In this document: positions 33,855-42,555 of the stretch, piece after piece | How positions within the stretch are numbered: the stretch's first letter is position 1 | How the letters are laid out: every line of letters starts with the position of its first letter | NCBI RefSeq assembly: GCF_021729135.1 | Contig: NZ_JAJTWW010000014.1 | Coordinates: 1-64,000 of the forward strand | Length of the DNA stretch: 64,000 nucleotides | Reading direction: 5' to 3' | DNA from: Brevibacterium daeguense | Lineage (GTDB): Bacteria; Actinomycetota; Actinomycetes; Actinomycetales; Brevibacteriaceae | Notes under the pieces: model-generated | What the model was told of the DNA's origin: nothing | What the model saw: the letters and a program-made list of their open reading frames with translations, nothing else | Database searches by the model: none | Translations under genes and position numbers: made by a program

Positions 33855-36389
33855 CTAGGTTGCAGAAATTGCGGTAGAAATAGGGACACCGAGCTGAGTC
33901 GCTATCGGTGTGTACAGGTCCACCCCTTGTTCCTTCGTTTGAAGCGATAGAAGAAGTGCGTAACGCACTGGAAGATCGCGTCGGTCCCTGCGGCTGTTGT
34001 TCTTCCACCAGCCACCCACCGGGTAAACAGCCACGTTGTTGCAGTGCGCCAGCTCCGCGCCCGTACCGGTCCACTCATCCTGATGCAGCGACCCCAGGTG
34101 CCGGGCATTTTCCCCCAGGAACCAGCGGGCCGATTCGGTCGGGCGTGAGCCGTCCTCCTCACTCTGCGCTTCCCGGTTGACTCGCTGGACGAACTCGGCC
34201 TGAGTCTCCGTCCGGCCTTGGAGATCGAATCGCAATCCGTGCGATCGGTAAGAGTACTTGTTGCGCCAACCACGGCGTGATGCGGAGGGTTCAATGAAGT
34301 AGGACAGAGTGATTCGAAGACGTACTTCGGCGGGCCCGAGGTCCCGCAGGACGTCGGCGGGCCACGGTAATGGATGGAGGCGGAAGTGCCTCATTGAATA
34401 CTTTTCGCCACTGAACGGCACAAAGCTGTCTTGTGCAACCATAGTCACAGCCCCACGCGCCGAGTTCAATACTGCTTCTTCGGAGGGAACGCCCCACCCA
34501 AATTGGCGAAGCAGGGTGTGGCGAGCGCCCTTGCTTTTGTCATTGTTGAGTTGCTGCAGCATCGGCTCCGTCCACTCTGCGGAGTGGGTCAGCAATCCAC
34601 GCACAGTCTCTGGCCAGTACGAGGGATAACGCTCCATCGCGAGCGTCGCGAGACGCGACGCCTGTGCCGTCGCAGCGCTCGTAGCATTCGCCGAGGTGAG
34701 TGCCACGTCATTCCGATGCCCAGTTGATCGCAAGGAGAGTGTCGGGAGCCGATCTTCGTAGAGCCCTGCACCATCACTCAGTACGTTGCCGCCCTCCATG
34801 CAGATGTCCGGTTTTATCGGCCATCGGGTTCTGCTGAAATAGAGCGAAGTAGTTGTGTGAGGTGAGATGTCCCCAGCCTGAGCAACCACCTGCCAGCCAG
34901 CGTACTGCGGGTGCGAAGGTACTCGTGACAGGTCGGTGAACGCACCAACCGTAATAGCGTTCCATGCTTGTGCAGGGTCTTGAATCGGTGAGTTCACAGA
35001 GTTTGTGCGGTGATCCATTTCGTAGTTGGAGGCGTTGCCTGCGGCAACGACGATCAGACGAGCTGAGTCTGGTTCTGGTACGGAGAGCAACTGAAGCTCA
35101 TTTCCGTCGCGAACGATATCTGTTCCTGCGGCCAAAGCGTCGACAGCCGCGGACCACAGCGTGGGTTCGCCGGGCTGATCCGGCTCGGTGCTCAGAGTCA
35201 AGCAGAATGTACGACGGCGATCGCGCCGCACGGCTTCTGGGAGCGCGACCGCTGAGACTGTTGCTGTGCCGTAATCGAGAGGCTCTACTTGCCGCTCACC
35301 GCGCGCTGGATACATCCGGACCGATTCCAGCCGATGTCGGAGACCAATTTTCTTGCTATTCGTCAGCAACGGTTCTAAATCACCGTACAGCGCAAGACCG
35401 GCCATCGAAGTGCCGTGCCCCCTCGGATGCACGTCGGCCCCAGTGCCACCCAATGCGGAGTGCAGGTCAGCAGATGATAACGATCCTTCGATGAGCGTGT
35501 GCGTCCTCAATACCCCCGTGTCCAGATGACACACGGACGGTGCGTCATCGGGTGCGTGCCTGACGCGGGCGGCGAGGTCATCGACGAACTCAGTCTGCTC
35601 TTCCAGGCTGAGATCCTCAACATTGTCGATAAACTCGGGACGTCGAATCTCCATCAACGGCACCGAGGTAAACGGCAGCGCCTGGAGCTGGTCCCAGGCT
35701 GCCTGGATCCAGACAACGAGTCGATCACCAATGCGGAACGAGCCCTTGCGCGCTTGAAGCCGGTAGGCCGCCACAAAGTGATCAATATGATTGGCTTGTG
35801 AACTATTGCCATCAAGCCAAAGCTCCCACCAATGGACACCTCGTCGCGGTGGCTCACCGTCCGATGTCCAAAGGTCATCGATGAATGCCTGACGGATGCG
35901 TGAAATGTTGGCGACGAGCAGTTGGTTGCGGGGACGCCCCTTCGGTGAGTTCTTCTCTTCGTCGAGGTAGTCCTCGAATATCTTGAGGAACTGTCCGCGA
36001 TATGAGTCTGATACCCAAACGACCGCTGTCTCTGGTTCTTGTTTTTCGCCCCCTCGAACGGACAATAACAGCCATTTGGGTCTTCTGACTCGTCCGCCCG
36101 TATAGCTGTTGAGCGAATCGATCTTCAGCGGAAATGCGGCACCCTCACCTTCTAGCACAATGAAGGTGCCCGTAGCACGTAGCTCCTCATTGGTGGGAAT
36201 CGCGGAAACGACTTGCTCGTCGATGCGCTTAAAGATGTCCTCGACCGACCGCTTAAGTCCCGATCCGTGTGCACGACGGTCAACCTCACGAGGAGGCTTA
36301 CCGGGACCGCCCCCTCCTCGATGGAAGTTTGCATTTTCAACATAGCCCAGGACGTAAAGGTGATCGAGGCTGCGTCCGGCCTCAGCCAA
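33855..36389 (-). CDS. ietS: Subtilisin-like S8 protease, IetS-like
   Basis: An 844-residue S8-family peptidase. The catalytic triad is readable: D290 in CHLDTGV, H325 in RGHGTSMAG and S571 in NATSAATAQASR, where the usual GTSMATP is altered. About 280 residues precede the protease domain (including a charged RAHGSGLKRSVEDIFKRIDEQ region), and a beta-rich C-terminal domain follows; no signal peptide, so it is cytoplasmic. A large S8 protease paired with an AAA ATPase is the IetAS anti-phage system. The likely start is TTG 36389, overlapping the ATPase gene by 8 bp. Confidence 0.82.
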   Translation of the reverse strand: MAEAGRSLDHLYVLGYVENANFHRGGGGPGKPPREVDRRAHGSGLKRSVEDIFKRIDEQVVSAIPTNEELRATGTFIVLEGEGAAFPLKIDSLNSYTGGRVRRPKWLLLSVRGGEKQEPETAVVWVSDSYRGQFLKIFEDYLDEEKNSPKGRPRNQLLVANISRIRQAFIDDLWTSDGEPPRRGVHWWELWLDGNSSQANHIDHFVAAYRLQARKGSFRIGDRLVVWIQAAWDQLQALPFTSVPLMEIRRPEFIDNVEDLSLEEQTEFVDDLAARVRHAPDDAPSVCHLDTGVLRTHTLIEGSLSSADLHSALGGTGADVHPRGHGTSMAGLALYGDLEPLLTNSKKIGLRHRLESVRMYPARGERQVEPLDYGTATVSAVALPEAVRRDRRRTFCLTLSTEPDQPGEPTLWSAAVDALAAGTDIVRDGNELQLLSVPEPDSARLIVVAAGNASNYEMDHRTNSVNSPIQDPAQAWNAITVGAFTDLSRVPSHPQYAGWQVVAQAGDISPHTTTSLYFSRTRWPIKPDICMEGGNVLSDGAGLYEDRLPTLSLRSTGHRNDVALTSANATSAATAQASRLATLAMERYPSYWPETVRGLLTHSAEWTEPMLQQLNNDKSKGARHTLLRQFGWGVPSEEAVLNSARGAVTMVAQDSFVPFSGEKYSMRHFRLHPLPWPADVLRDLGPAEVRLRITLSYFIEPSASRRGWRNKYSYRSHGLRFDLQGRTETQAEFVQRVNREAQSEEDGSRPTESARWFLGENARHLGSLHQDEWTGTGAELAHCNNVAVYPVGGWWKNNSRRDRRDLPVRYALLLSLQTKEQGVDLYTPIATQLGVPISTAISAT

Positions 36390-37350
36390 GGCTTGCCGTT
36401 CGCCTAGCAGTTAAAGCAAGGACGACGTCATCCCGAGTCACAGTAATGTCACCTCGCATAATTACAGTCTTTGCTGCAGTTTCTGCTGCTTTGACGAGCT
36501 CCGCATGACTAAGCCCAAGAGTGTACTCGCCGAGCTTGGCCATGCTAGTGCCGCTCGCAAGAGACCCAAGGCGAGCCTTGATAACAGCAGCGGCCTGGCG
36601 AGCGTCGGGCAAAGAATAAGTGAGCACCGCATCGAATCGCCGAAACAGTGCCTTGTCTAGTATCGTTCGATGATTTGTCGCAGCGATCACGAGGGATTCG
36701 GAGCTCGCTTCTTCAAGGAAAACCAGAAAGGAGTTCAGGATGCGCCGGGCTTCGCCAACATCATTGCCGGATCGATCAGCGCCGAGTGCATCAAATTCGT
36801 CGAATAAATACACCGCTCTCCGCTGAGCCACGGAGTCAAAGACAAGGCGGAGTTTGCTCGCAGTCTCCCCCATAAACTTACTGAGAAGACTGTCTAACCT
36901 GATCGTAAACATCGGTAGGGCCAGCTCAGTCGCAAGGACAGCTGCCGTCATAGTCTTGCCAGTCCCAGGTGGTCCTTCGAGCAGTAGCCGGTGCGCGGGA
37001 TCAAAGCCATGCTCGAGCAGGTTCTTGCGCTGGCGCTGTTCGGCGAGGACTTGTTTGATCTGCGTGACCAGTTCAGCTGGGGCGATCAGTTCCCGCAGAT
37101 GGACGTCAGGATGTGTGGCTTCAACAAGTTCAGCCAGCTCGCCCCGCGGTTGCGCGAGCGTTGTGACCTTGCCGACTTGGGTACGCTCACGCGACGCGTC
37201 AACGGCCTTCTTAATATCGTTTGCGAGCAGGTGGTGTCCAGCTTTAGCCTCACGAGCAGCGACCTGCAGCGCTACAGAATAGAAATTGTCGTCATCACCG
37301 GCTGCGTGGCTACGCACCATCGCAGTAATGTGTTGCCCAAGCCCAGCCAT
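36382..37350 (-). CDS. ietA: AAA ATPase, IetA-like
   Basis: A 322-residue AAA+ ATPase. The N-terminal 100 residues are helical, then Walker A LLLEGPPGTGKTMTA (Lys132), Walker B AVYLFDEFDALG, sensor-1 LVIAATNHRTILDKALFRRFD and the arginine finger in RRFD. This is the classic-clade AAA organisation (FtsH/spastin-like). It lies directly upstream of, and overlaps, the S8 protease gene. In IetAS-type systems the ATPase and protease are both needed for phage defence; the ATPase may sense infection or unfold targets (inference). Confidence 0.85.
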   Translation of the reverse strand: MAGLGQHITAMVRSHAAGDDDNFYSVALQVAAREAKAGHHLLANDIKKAVDASRERTQVGKVTTLAQPRGELAELVEATHPDVHLRELIAPAELVTQIKQVLAEQRQRKNLLEHGFDPAHRLLLEGPPGTGKTMTAAVLATELALPMFTIRLDSLLSKFMGETASKLRLVFDSVAQRRAVYLFDEFDALGADRSGNDVGEARRILNSFLVFLEEASSESLVIAATNHRTILDKALFRRFDAVLTYSLPDARQAAAVIKARLGSLASGTSMAKLGEYTLGLSHAELVKAAETAAKTVIMRGDITVTRDDVVLALTARRTASLG

Positions 37351-37636
37351 AATGCACCCCGCTTCCCGCGCTCGATCCTGACATCCATTTCGTCAATCCT
37401 ACTCGGCTAGAGTCCTGCCATTCTGCACCGCGCCCAACAGCACGGGGCGGTCACCGCCGCTTTCAGCTCCAGCCATTCGAAGCGCCGAGATACACAATGC
37501 CGCTGGCCACCGGTGCGGTCGGCAACTTCCGCTCTTCTGGTGCCCTTGCAGATAGCAGGCGTTTATCCGGGGTAAGTTGGCGCCAGCAAAACAGTAGCTC
37601 GGCGAGATCCTTGAGCAGGACTTTGTAGGCATATGT
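37351..37636 (-). other. Gap with an in-frame extension beyond the helicase stop
   Basis: A 286-bp gap between the helicase stop and ietA. Directly after the helicase TGA the same frame stays open for about 55 codons (AYKVLLKDLAELLFCWRQLT...IVYLGASNGWS) before the next stop, with coding-like codon use. It may be the remnant of a longer C-terminus or of another gene. No ribosome binding site or start supports a separate gene; the ietA promoter is expected here. Confidence 0.4.
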
Positions 37637-40600
37637 TCACGCAACAGCGCGAGCTTCAAGAAACAGATCCGGCGGCATAGCCCGATCGAGTTCCCACGTG
37701 ATCTGCATCGGCCGCGAACCCTGGTGGGAGCGATAGTGCACGATGCCGAGGCACGTGTAGGGCTCAATTCCGATGTCACCGTTCTTCGCGCGTCGCACGA
37801 AGAGAACAACCTGCGATCCCTCTTGGTCATGGGAGATGTAGCGGCGCCCCGTGCGGCTCTCCGCCCGGGTGGTGCTCTGTGACTCCCAGTGGAAGAGCCT
37901 CTCGTTGATAGCGAAGTCCCGATAGAGGGTCGTGGGGGAGTAGTCGGCCTCCGACTTCTGCAGGGTGACCAACAGCACGTCAGTCCGCGCCGCCTCTATC
38001 CACTTCACGCCTTCGCGGACTGATCTTGGCGTGCCGTTCTCCACAGTTCCGATTCCCAAACCCGCGAGAAGCTCCTCCCGTGAATACCTTGCATGGGACT
38101 TCAGCGGGTAGTGCTCAAGATGGCCTGAAAGAGGCCGTGGCAGATTTCGAGCCGAAGCTTCGAGGACGTCGAGGAGCCCGAGGAGCTCCTCTCGCATAGC
38201 CTTTGAGCCAGCAATCTCGTTCATCCCTTCGACCAGGCGATCACGCGACCCGTCGACGTACAGCGAGTAATAGAGCATCGCCGCGAACGGGTCACGCAAT
38301 ACCGACGAGTCGAACCGCGGTGTGGTCAGCAGTCGCCGGTACGCGGCGATTCGCGCCGGATCATCGACGTGAGTCAGAGACCGTGCCCGGCGAAGAAGCA
38401 GGTCTTCTGTCGAGTAGTCGATTCGGGCGTTCTGCGGGAACGCCCAGTCCCGCACGGCCAACCATGTGGCCGCGCGTTTGTCTCCTGCAAACGTCCTGTT
38501 GCTGGGGGAGTAGATGTCAGGAAGTGAGCGGTCCGACTCGTGAAGGTAGTCCGCCAATTGGTAGTCCGCCACGGAGACGTTCGGCGGCTTGTGCTCCCGA
38601 ATGTCGCTGATCAGGCTCTTGGTCGTTAGCTGCAGATGGCTCTTGAGGTTGCCCAGCACTTCCTCGCGCGCGACCCGGTCCAGAACGATCTGTGATCCCG
38701 GTGGGAGAAACGGAAAGCCCTGCTCAGTAGCGTGGACAAGACGTCGGCGGGACAGCCCGGTAAGCGCTCGAAGCTTGATGTCGAAGCGGAAGTCCTTATG
38801 TTGATGCCCCACGAAGTCCAGCACTGTGAGCACTGACTTATTCAGTGCCTTTCTCAGTCCCCGGCCCAGCTGCTGGAGGAAGATCGTGGCTGATTGCGTG
38901 GGACGCAGCATGATCACGGTGTCGACTTCTGGAATGTCAACGCCCTCATTGAAGAGATCAACGGTGAAGATGCACGCCACCTCACCGCGTTTCAGCTTCT
39001 GGAGGCCCTCAGTCCGATCACGATCGGTCGATTCGCCAGACAGCGCTACCGACGCGATGCCGGCTCGGGTGAACTGCTGCGCCATGTAATGGGCGTGATC
39101 CACGCTGACGCAGAAGCCCAAGGCTCGCATCTTCGTGGGATCGACGACTTTGTCCGCGAGCGCGGCCAGGATTTTCGCCGTCCGAGCAGTGTTTCCGGTG
39201 TACAGGTTGCTCAGCTCGTTGACGTCGTAGCGACCTCTCTGAAACCGGAGCGCTCGCAGATCGGTCCCGTCTGAGAGGCCAAAGTAGTGGAAGGGAGCCA
39301 GAAGCTGGGATTCGAGAGCCTCCCACAGCCGGAGCTCGCTCGCGATTTTCCCATCGAAGAAGTCGACGGCGACGTTGCGGCCGTCTGCTCTTTCCGGGGT
39401 GGCGGTCAGCCCGAGGAGTTCCTCGGGATCGAAATGATTGAGGATCCGCCGGTACGTTGGAGCTGAAGCGTGATGAAACTCGTCGATGACAACGACGTCG
39501 AAGTGCTTCGGATCCCATTGGTCGAGGGTGTTCTCGCGCGACAGCGAGGCGACCGAGGCGAAAACATGGTCCCTCACCTGAGGAACGGCGCCGTCGACCA
39601 TGAGCTCACCGAAGCTCCCATCTTTGAGCACATCGCAGTACGTGCGCCGAGCCTGATCGAGGATCTCTTTGCGATGAGCGACGAACAGCAGCCGCGGCGG
39701 CTTGCCTGCTTCCAGCGCAAAGCGCTGGTAATCCAAAGCGGCGACAACCGTCTTTCCCGTTCCGGTCGCAGCGACCAGCAGATTCTTGTGTCGCCCGTGG
39801 ATGACTCGTTCGGCCTCAAGCTCATCCAGCATCTTCTTCTGGTGCGGAAATGGGCGGACATCAAGGTTAGAAATCGAGATCTCGGCCGAGGCCGTCGAGC
39901 CGCTTCCCAGAGCCAAGGCCCGATCAAGTCGCTCGCCGTCGCGATCCGGGCGGTACTCATCAAAGTTCTCCGACGCCCAGTACGAATCGAAGGTGTTCTG
40001 GAACTTGTCCATGAGCGCCGGAGTCGCGACCTGAGATATCCGCACGTTCCACTCCAGCCCGTCGAGGAGCGCGGCGCGACTCAGGTTGGAGCTGCCCACG
40101 TACGCGGTGTCATAGCCCGTCTTTCGATGGAAAAGCCATGCTTTGGCATGCAGGTGGGTAGTTGTGAAGTCGTAGTTGACCTTCACTTCTGCGTTGAACT
40201 CTCGCACGAGGCGATCCAGAGCCTTGCGTTCAGTTGCCCCGATGTATGTCGTTGTGAGGACTCGGATGGGGACGTTGCGTCGTCGGGCTTCGTTGAGGCT
40301 CTCTTCGATCAGCCGAATGCCGCTCCACTTCACAAATGAGCACAGGAGCTCAATCCTGTCGGCGCTCGCCATCTCCAGCCGGAGCTCCGAGGCGAGCTGG
40401 GGATCGTGCGGGGAGTTCGTCAGCAGTGCCACGTCCGACAGCGGGGTCGAGGGACGCCGAGGAGGGAGAGTGTCGAGTTCGAAGACGTCGGTCAGCAGTT
40501 GAGGGCCCTCGACGAGTTCATCCCGCGGATCTGCCTCAGGAAGTTGCGCAAGTAGCCGGTTGGCCAGTCCAACGCGCTGCTCTGGCCGGAGCGCCTCGAG

Positions 40601-40762
40601 TGACTGAGCGATCCTCGAAGTAAGATGAACCGCCAGGGAGTGAGGCGAATCTGCAGAGTCGACCTCCGACGTTCTGCTGTTGAGCGCAGGATGGTGCCGC
40701 AGCACGTCGTTGAGGCCCTGGTCGATCAGGGTCTCGTGCAGGCCCGGAACAAGTTCGTTCAT
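37637..40762 (-). CDS. PLD-like nuclease / DEAD-box helicase with DUF3427
   Basis: A 1041-residue protein. An N-terminal phospholipase D-like domain (LLCSFVKWSGIRLIEESL; THLHAKAWLFHR and YVGSSNLSRAAL give the HxK...GSxN site near residues 205-230) precedes an SF2 helicase. The helicase has Walker A AATGTGKTVVA (Lys337), VVIDEFHHASAPT, LGLTATPER and QQLGRGLRK. A C-terminal DUF3427 domain ends in PMQITWELDRAMPPDLF. This architecture is widespread in defence islands and mobile regions. A nuclease-helicase acting on foreign DNA is likely but not demonstrated from sequence. A decayed copy of part of this gene occurs at 42003-42140. Confidence 0.88.
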   Translation of the reverse strand: MNELVPGLHETLIDQGLNDVLRHHPALNSRTSEVDSADSPHSLAVHLTSRIAQSLEALRPEQRVGLANRLLAQLPEADPRDELVEGPQLLTDVFELDTLPPRRPSTPLSDVALLTNSPHDPQLASELRLEMASADRIELLCSFVKWSGIRLIEESLNEARRRNVPIRVLTTTYIGATERKALDRLVREFNAEVKVNYDFTTTHLHAKAWLFHRKTGYDTAYVGSSNLSRAALLDGLEWNVRISQVATPALMDKFQNTFDSYWASENFDEYRPDRDGERLDRALALGSGSTASAEISISNLDVRPFPHQKKMLDELEAERVIHGRHKNLLVAATGTGKTVVAALDYQRFALEAGKPPRLLFVAHRKEILDQARRTYCDVLKDGSFGELMVDGAVPQVRDHVFASVASLSRENTLDQWDPKHFDVVVIDEFHHASAPTYRRILNHFDPEELLGLTATPERADGRNVAVDFFDGKIASELRLWEALESQLLAPFHYFGLSDGTDLRALRFQRGRYDVNELSNLYTGNTARTAKILAALADKVVDPTKMRALGFCVSVDHAHYMAQQFTRAGIASVALSGESTDRDRTEGLQKLKRGEVACIFTVDLFNEGVDIPEVDTVIMLRPTQSATIFLQQLGRGLRKALNKSVLTVLDFVGHQHKDFRFDIKLRALTGLSRRRLVHATEQGFPFLPPGSQIVLDRVAREEVLGNLKSHLQLTTKSLISDIREHKPPNVSVADYQLADYLHESDRSLPDIYSPSNRTFAGDKRAATWLAVRDWAFPQNARIDYSTEDLLLRRARSLTHVDDPARIAAYRRLLTTPRFDSSVLRDPFAAMLYYSLYVDGSRDRLVEGMNEIAGSKAMREELLGLLDVLEASARNLPRPLSGHLEHYPLKSHARYSREELLAGLGIGTVENGTPRSVREGVKWIEAARTDVLLVTLQKSEADYSPTTLYRDFAINERLFHWESQSTTRAESRTGRRYISHDQEGSQVVLFVRRAKNGDIGIEPYTCLGIVHYRSHQGSRPMQITWELDRAMPPDLFLEARAVA

Positions 40763-40814
40763 GAGGCGGACATCGGAGAGCTGATCGGAAGAGAGCGACG
40801 GTACTCCACGTCAA

Positions 40815-41075
40815 TTATGCCGAGAATCGTTCGAGTTCCCATTCCTGCAGCATAACTTCGATTCCGCGTCCCTGTGGCGAACCCAACTCGTCCCTCAGCG
40901 CCAAGTTCAAGTTCGCAGTGGTCGCCGGCTCCCCAAGGCACACATCCAGAATGCTCTCGATCCTCCCCAGCGCATGCCCTCGGAGACCAGGTTCGGATTG
41001 TCCTTCCGCGCGACGAACGATGTGATCTTGTCCAGCTCAGCACTGGCGAGCCCTCGTCCCTGCACTGCCGTCGCG
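40815..41075 (-). pseudogene. Decayed gene remnant upstream of the helicase
   Basis: On the minus strand two coding-like segments sit in different frames. The first reads AELDKITSFVARKDNPNLVSEG. The second, after a frameshift, reads IESILDVCLGEPATTANLNL...IEVMLQEWELERFSA and ends with a TAA at 40815-40817. Joined, they look like the end of one protein of unknown family. No start or ribosome binding site is apparent. The surrounding 365-bp gap has nothing else recognisable apart from the promoter of the gene at 41128. Confidence 0.4.
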
Positions 41076-41127
41076 CATCAAGGTGAGTGGCATCCGGCCA
41101 TGATGTCGCTGGAGGCACAATTGGACA

Positions 41128-41625
41128 ATGGATTGGATTTCTCTTTTAGCGGTGGTAGTCGCTCCTGTCGCTTCAATATTGACACTGTCACTCGCCAATC
41201 GACATGCCGCGCGGATGGCTGAAAAAGCGAAAGAAACCGCGGAGCATGATCGAGAGTTTGCCGCGAGCGAGAAGAGGTACGAAGACCGTCGCGACGCGGT
41301 TGTTGCTTTTCAAAAAGCCGCACTCGACGAGCAGGACGCAATAGTGAGGTATGAGTACGACTATGATAACCGCGGCTTCTCGCCTGGGGATATTCATGAC
41401 GATTACCAGTTCGACGCCCTGAATGAAGCTCTCGCCGCAGTTGAATTGCTGGCGACTGACGATGTTATTGATGCGGCAAATGCCGTCCGAGACGCTGTCG
41501 TGAAGCGCTTCTCCGATCCGCGTGCTCAGCCTGTGTTGCGTGACTCGCTGGCGGCTTACAAGCGGGCGAGCCGACTAATGCTTGGTACTGCTGGGACACC
41601 GACCTCCGCGATTAGTTCCGACTGA
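41128..41625 (+). CDS. Small membrane-anchored coiled-coil protein, unknown
   Basis: A 165-residue protein of unknown family. An N-terminal hydrophobic segment (about residues 3-22, WISLLAVVVAPVASILTLSL) anchors it. A charged helix follows (ARMAEKAKETAEHDREFAASEKRYEDRRDAVVAFQKAALDEQ), likely coiled coil, then an acidic region and two further helices. Codon use is A/T-richer than the BREX genes, as expected for acquired DNA. It is alone on the plus strand between decayed fragments. Similar small anchored proteins occur in defence islands, sometimes as membrane effectors, but no function can be assigned. Confidence 0.65.
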   Translation: MDWISLLAVVVAPVASILTLSLANRHAARMAEKAKETAEHDREFAASEKRYEDRRDAVVAFQKAALDEQDAIVRYEYDYDNRGFSPGDIHDDYQFDALNEALAAVELLATDDVIDAANAVRDAVVKRFSDPRAQPVLRDSLAAYKRASRLMLGTAGTPTSAISSD

Positions 41626-42002
41626 TCAAATCTGGAGTCTGGGAGGATCGGTGTGGTGTGCAGGATGCCCGATCGAAGTTGAGACTGGGCATTCGTTGCC
41701 TGGCGGGCGCCCCTGGCGGTTGAACAGCGTGCTCAGCCCACGCGCGGCGACGACAGCGGCTTCTCGCACCCGCGGATCGGTCATCTGCTTGCCCGAGGCG
41801 TCCCTCGTCATCGCCCGGAGCACGCAGACTCCCGGCGCGGCCACTGCCATAAGCCCAAGCACCCGTACGAGATCCTCGGGAGGCGGCCGAAGTTCTTCTG
41901 TGATGCTGCTCGGCCTCCAGTTGACGTGGTCGGCAAGGTGGGAGTTGGCATCGCGTTCGCCCCAGACCGCACGGGACAGGCCGTTCGACCTCTCCTCTTC
42001 CG
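41626..42002 (-). other. Coding-like stretch of unknown origin, probably decayed
   Basis: The minus strand reads LSRAVWGERDANSHLADHVNW, VLGLMAVAAPGVCVLRAMT and REAAVVAARGLSTLFNRQG in one open frame, continuous with the helicase-derived fragment to its right. Composition looks protein-coding, but there is no recognisable family, no credible start, and the fused fragment is itself a frameshifted remnant. I read it as the leftover of a lost gene rather than as a functional protein. Confidence 0.35.
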
Positions 42003-42140
42003 TAATGGGAGTGATCCGCGCTGACGGAGAATCCCAGGACTCTTCGTGGGATTGACGACTTTGTCCGGTGTACAGGTTGCTCAGCTCGTTGACGTCGTAG
42101 CGTCTTCCTCTCTGGAACCGGAGCGCTCCCAGCTCGGTCC
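42003..42140 (-). pseudogene. Partial decayed copy of the DUF3427 helicase
   Basis: The minus strand encodes LRFQRGRRYDVNELSNLYTG, nearly identical to LRFQRGRYDVNELSNLYTG of the intact helicase, and the DNA aligns with about 39083-39268. Relative to that copy it lacks 41 bp between two TCCG tetranucleotides (39153-39156 and 39194-39197), which breaks the frame. It is therefore a fragment of a second, related helicase gene. Bases 42141-42475 hold no recognisable gene. Confidence 0.7.
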
Positions 42141-42475
42141 AAGCACTGACGTGTCCTACCGGCGCGGACCAGGACAACGGCCGCGCGCGGATTGTTAGCT
42201 CCCGCCCGATCGCTCGCCGCCTGCCGGCTGAGGTGCTCCCGCGAAAAGGACGGGCGCCGAGCTCCTGATGAGCGAGAGTGACGGGTCTGGCACCCGCCAA
42301 CTCGACGATTGTTTCCCGCGGTGAGGTTCGAGCTGGACGATGGGATCCAGAAGTCCGGAAAAGTGTCGGCGCCGCGCGAGTAGCTCTACATCGCTAAGGC
42401 GAAACTCCTAGACCAGGATCAGTCACTTTTGTCCGAGGCGATTTCTACTAACGTCTGATACAAGCACGCAAGTTG

Positions 42476-42512
42476 TCGAAAGCGACTACGGACGGCGTCA
42501 TGTCGCTTTCGA
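42476..42512. promoter_or_regulatory. Inverted repeat upstream of the DUF262 gene
   Basis: TCGAAAGCGAC (42476-42486) and GTCGCTTTCGA (42502-42512): perfect 11-bp arms with a 15-nt spacer, 43 bp before the DUF262 start. Likely an operator or an RNA hairpin controlling expression of a potentially toxic nuclease. Confidence 0.55.
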
Positions 42513-42555
42513 TTGACCATTGGTTTCTAACACCTCAAGGAACGGACGGTACCCA

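Noticed and set aside
37399-37830. 143-residue minus-strand open frame overlapping the helicase end
   Set aside because: It is out of frame with the helicase, rich in Arg/Ser/Cys and without family features.
41626-42300. An intact 224-residue minus-strand gene
   Set aside because: Part of it is a deleted, frameshifted fragment of the DUF3427 helicase, and there is no credible start; treated as remnant.
42320-42345. tRNA-like GGTTCGAGC segment
   Set aside because: No acceptor stem, anticodon arm or correct spacing could be built around it.
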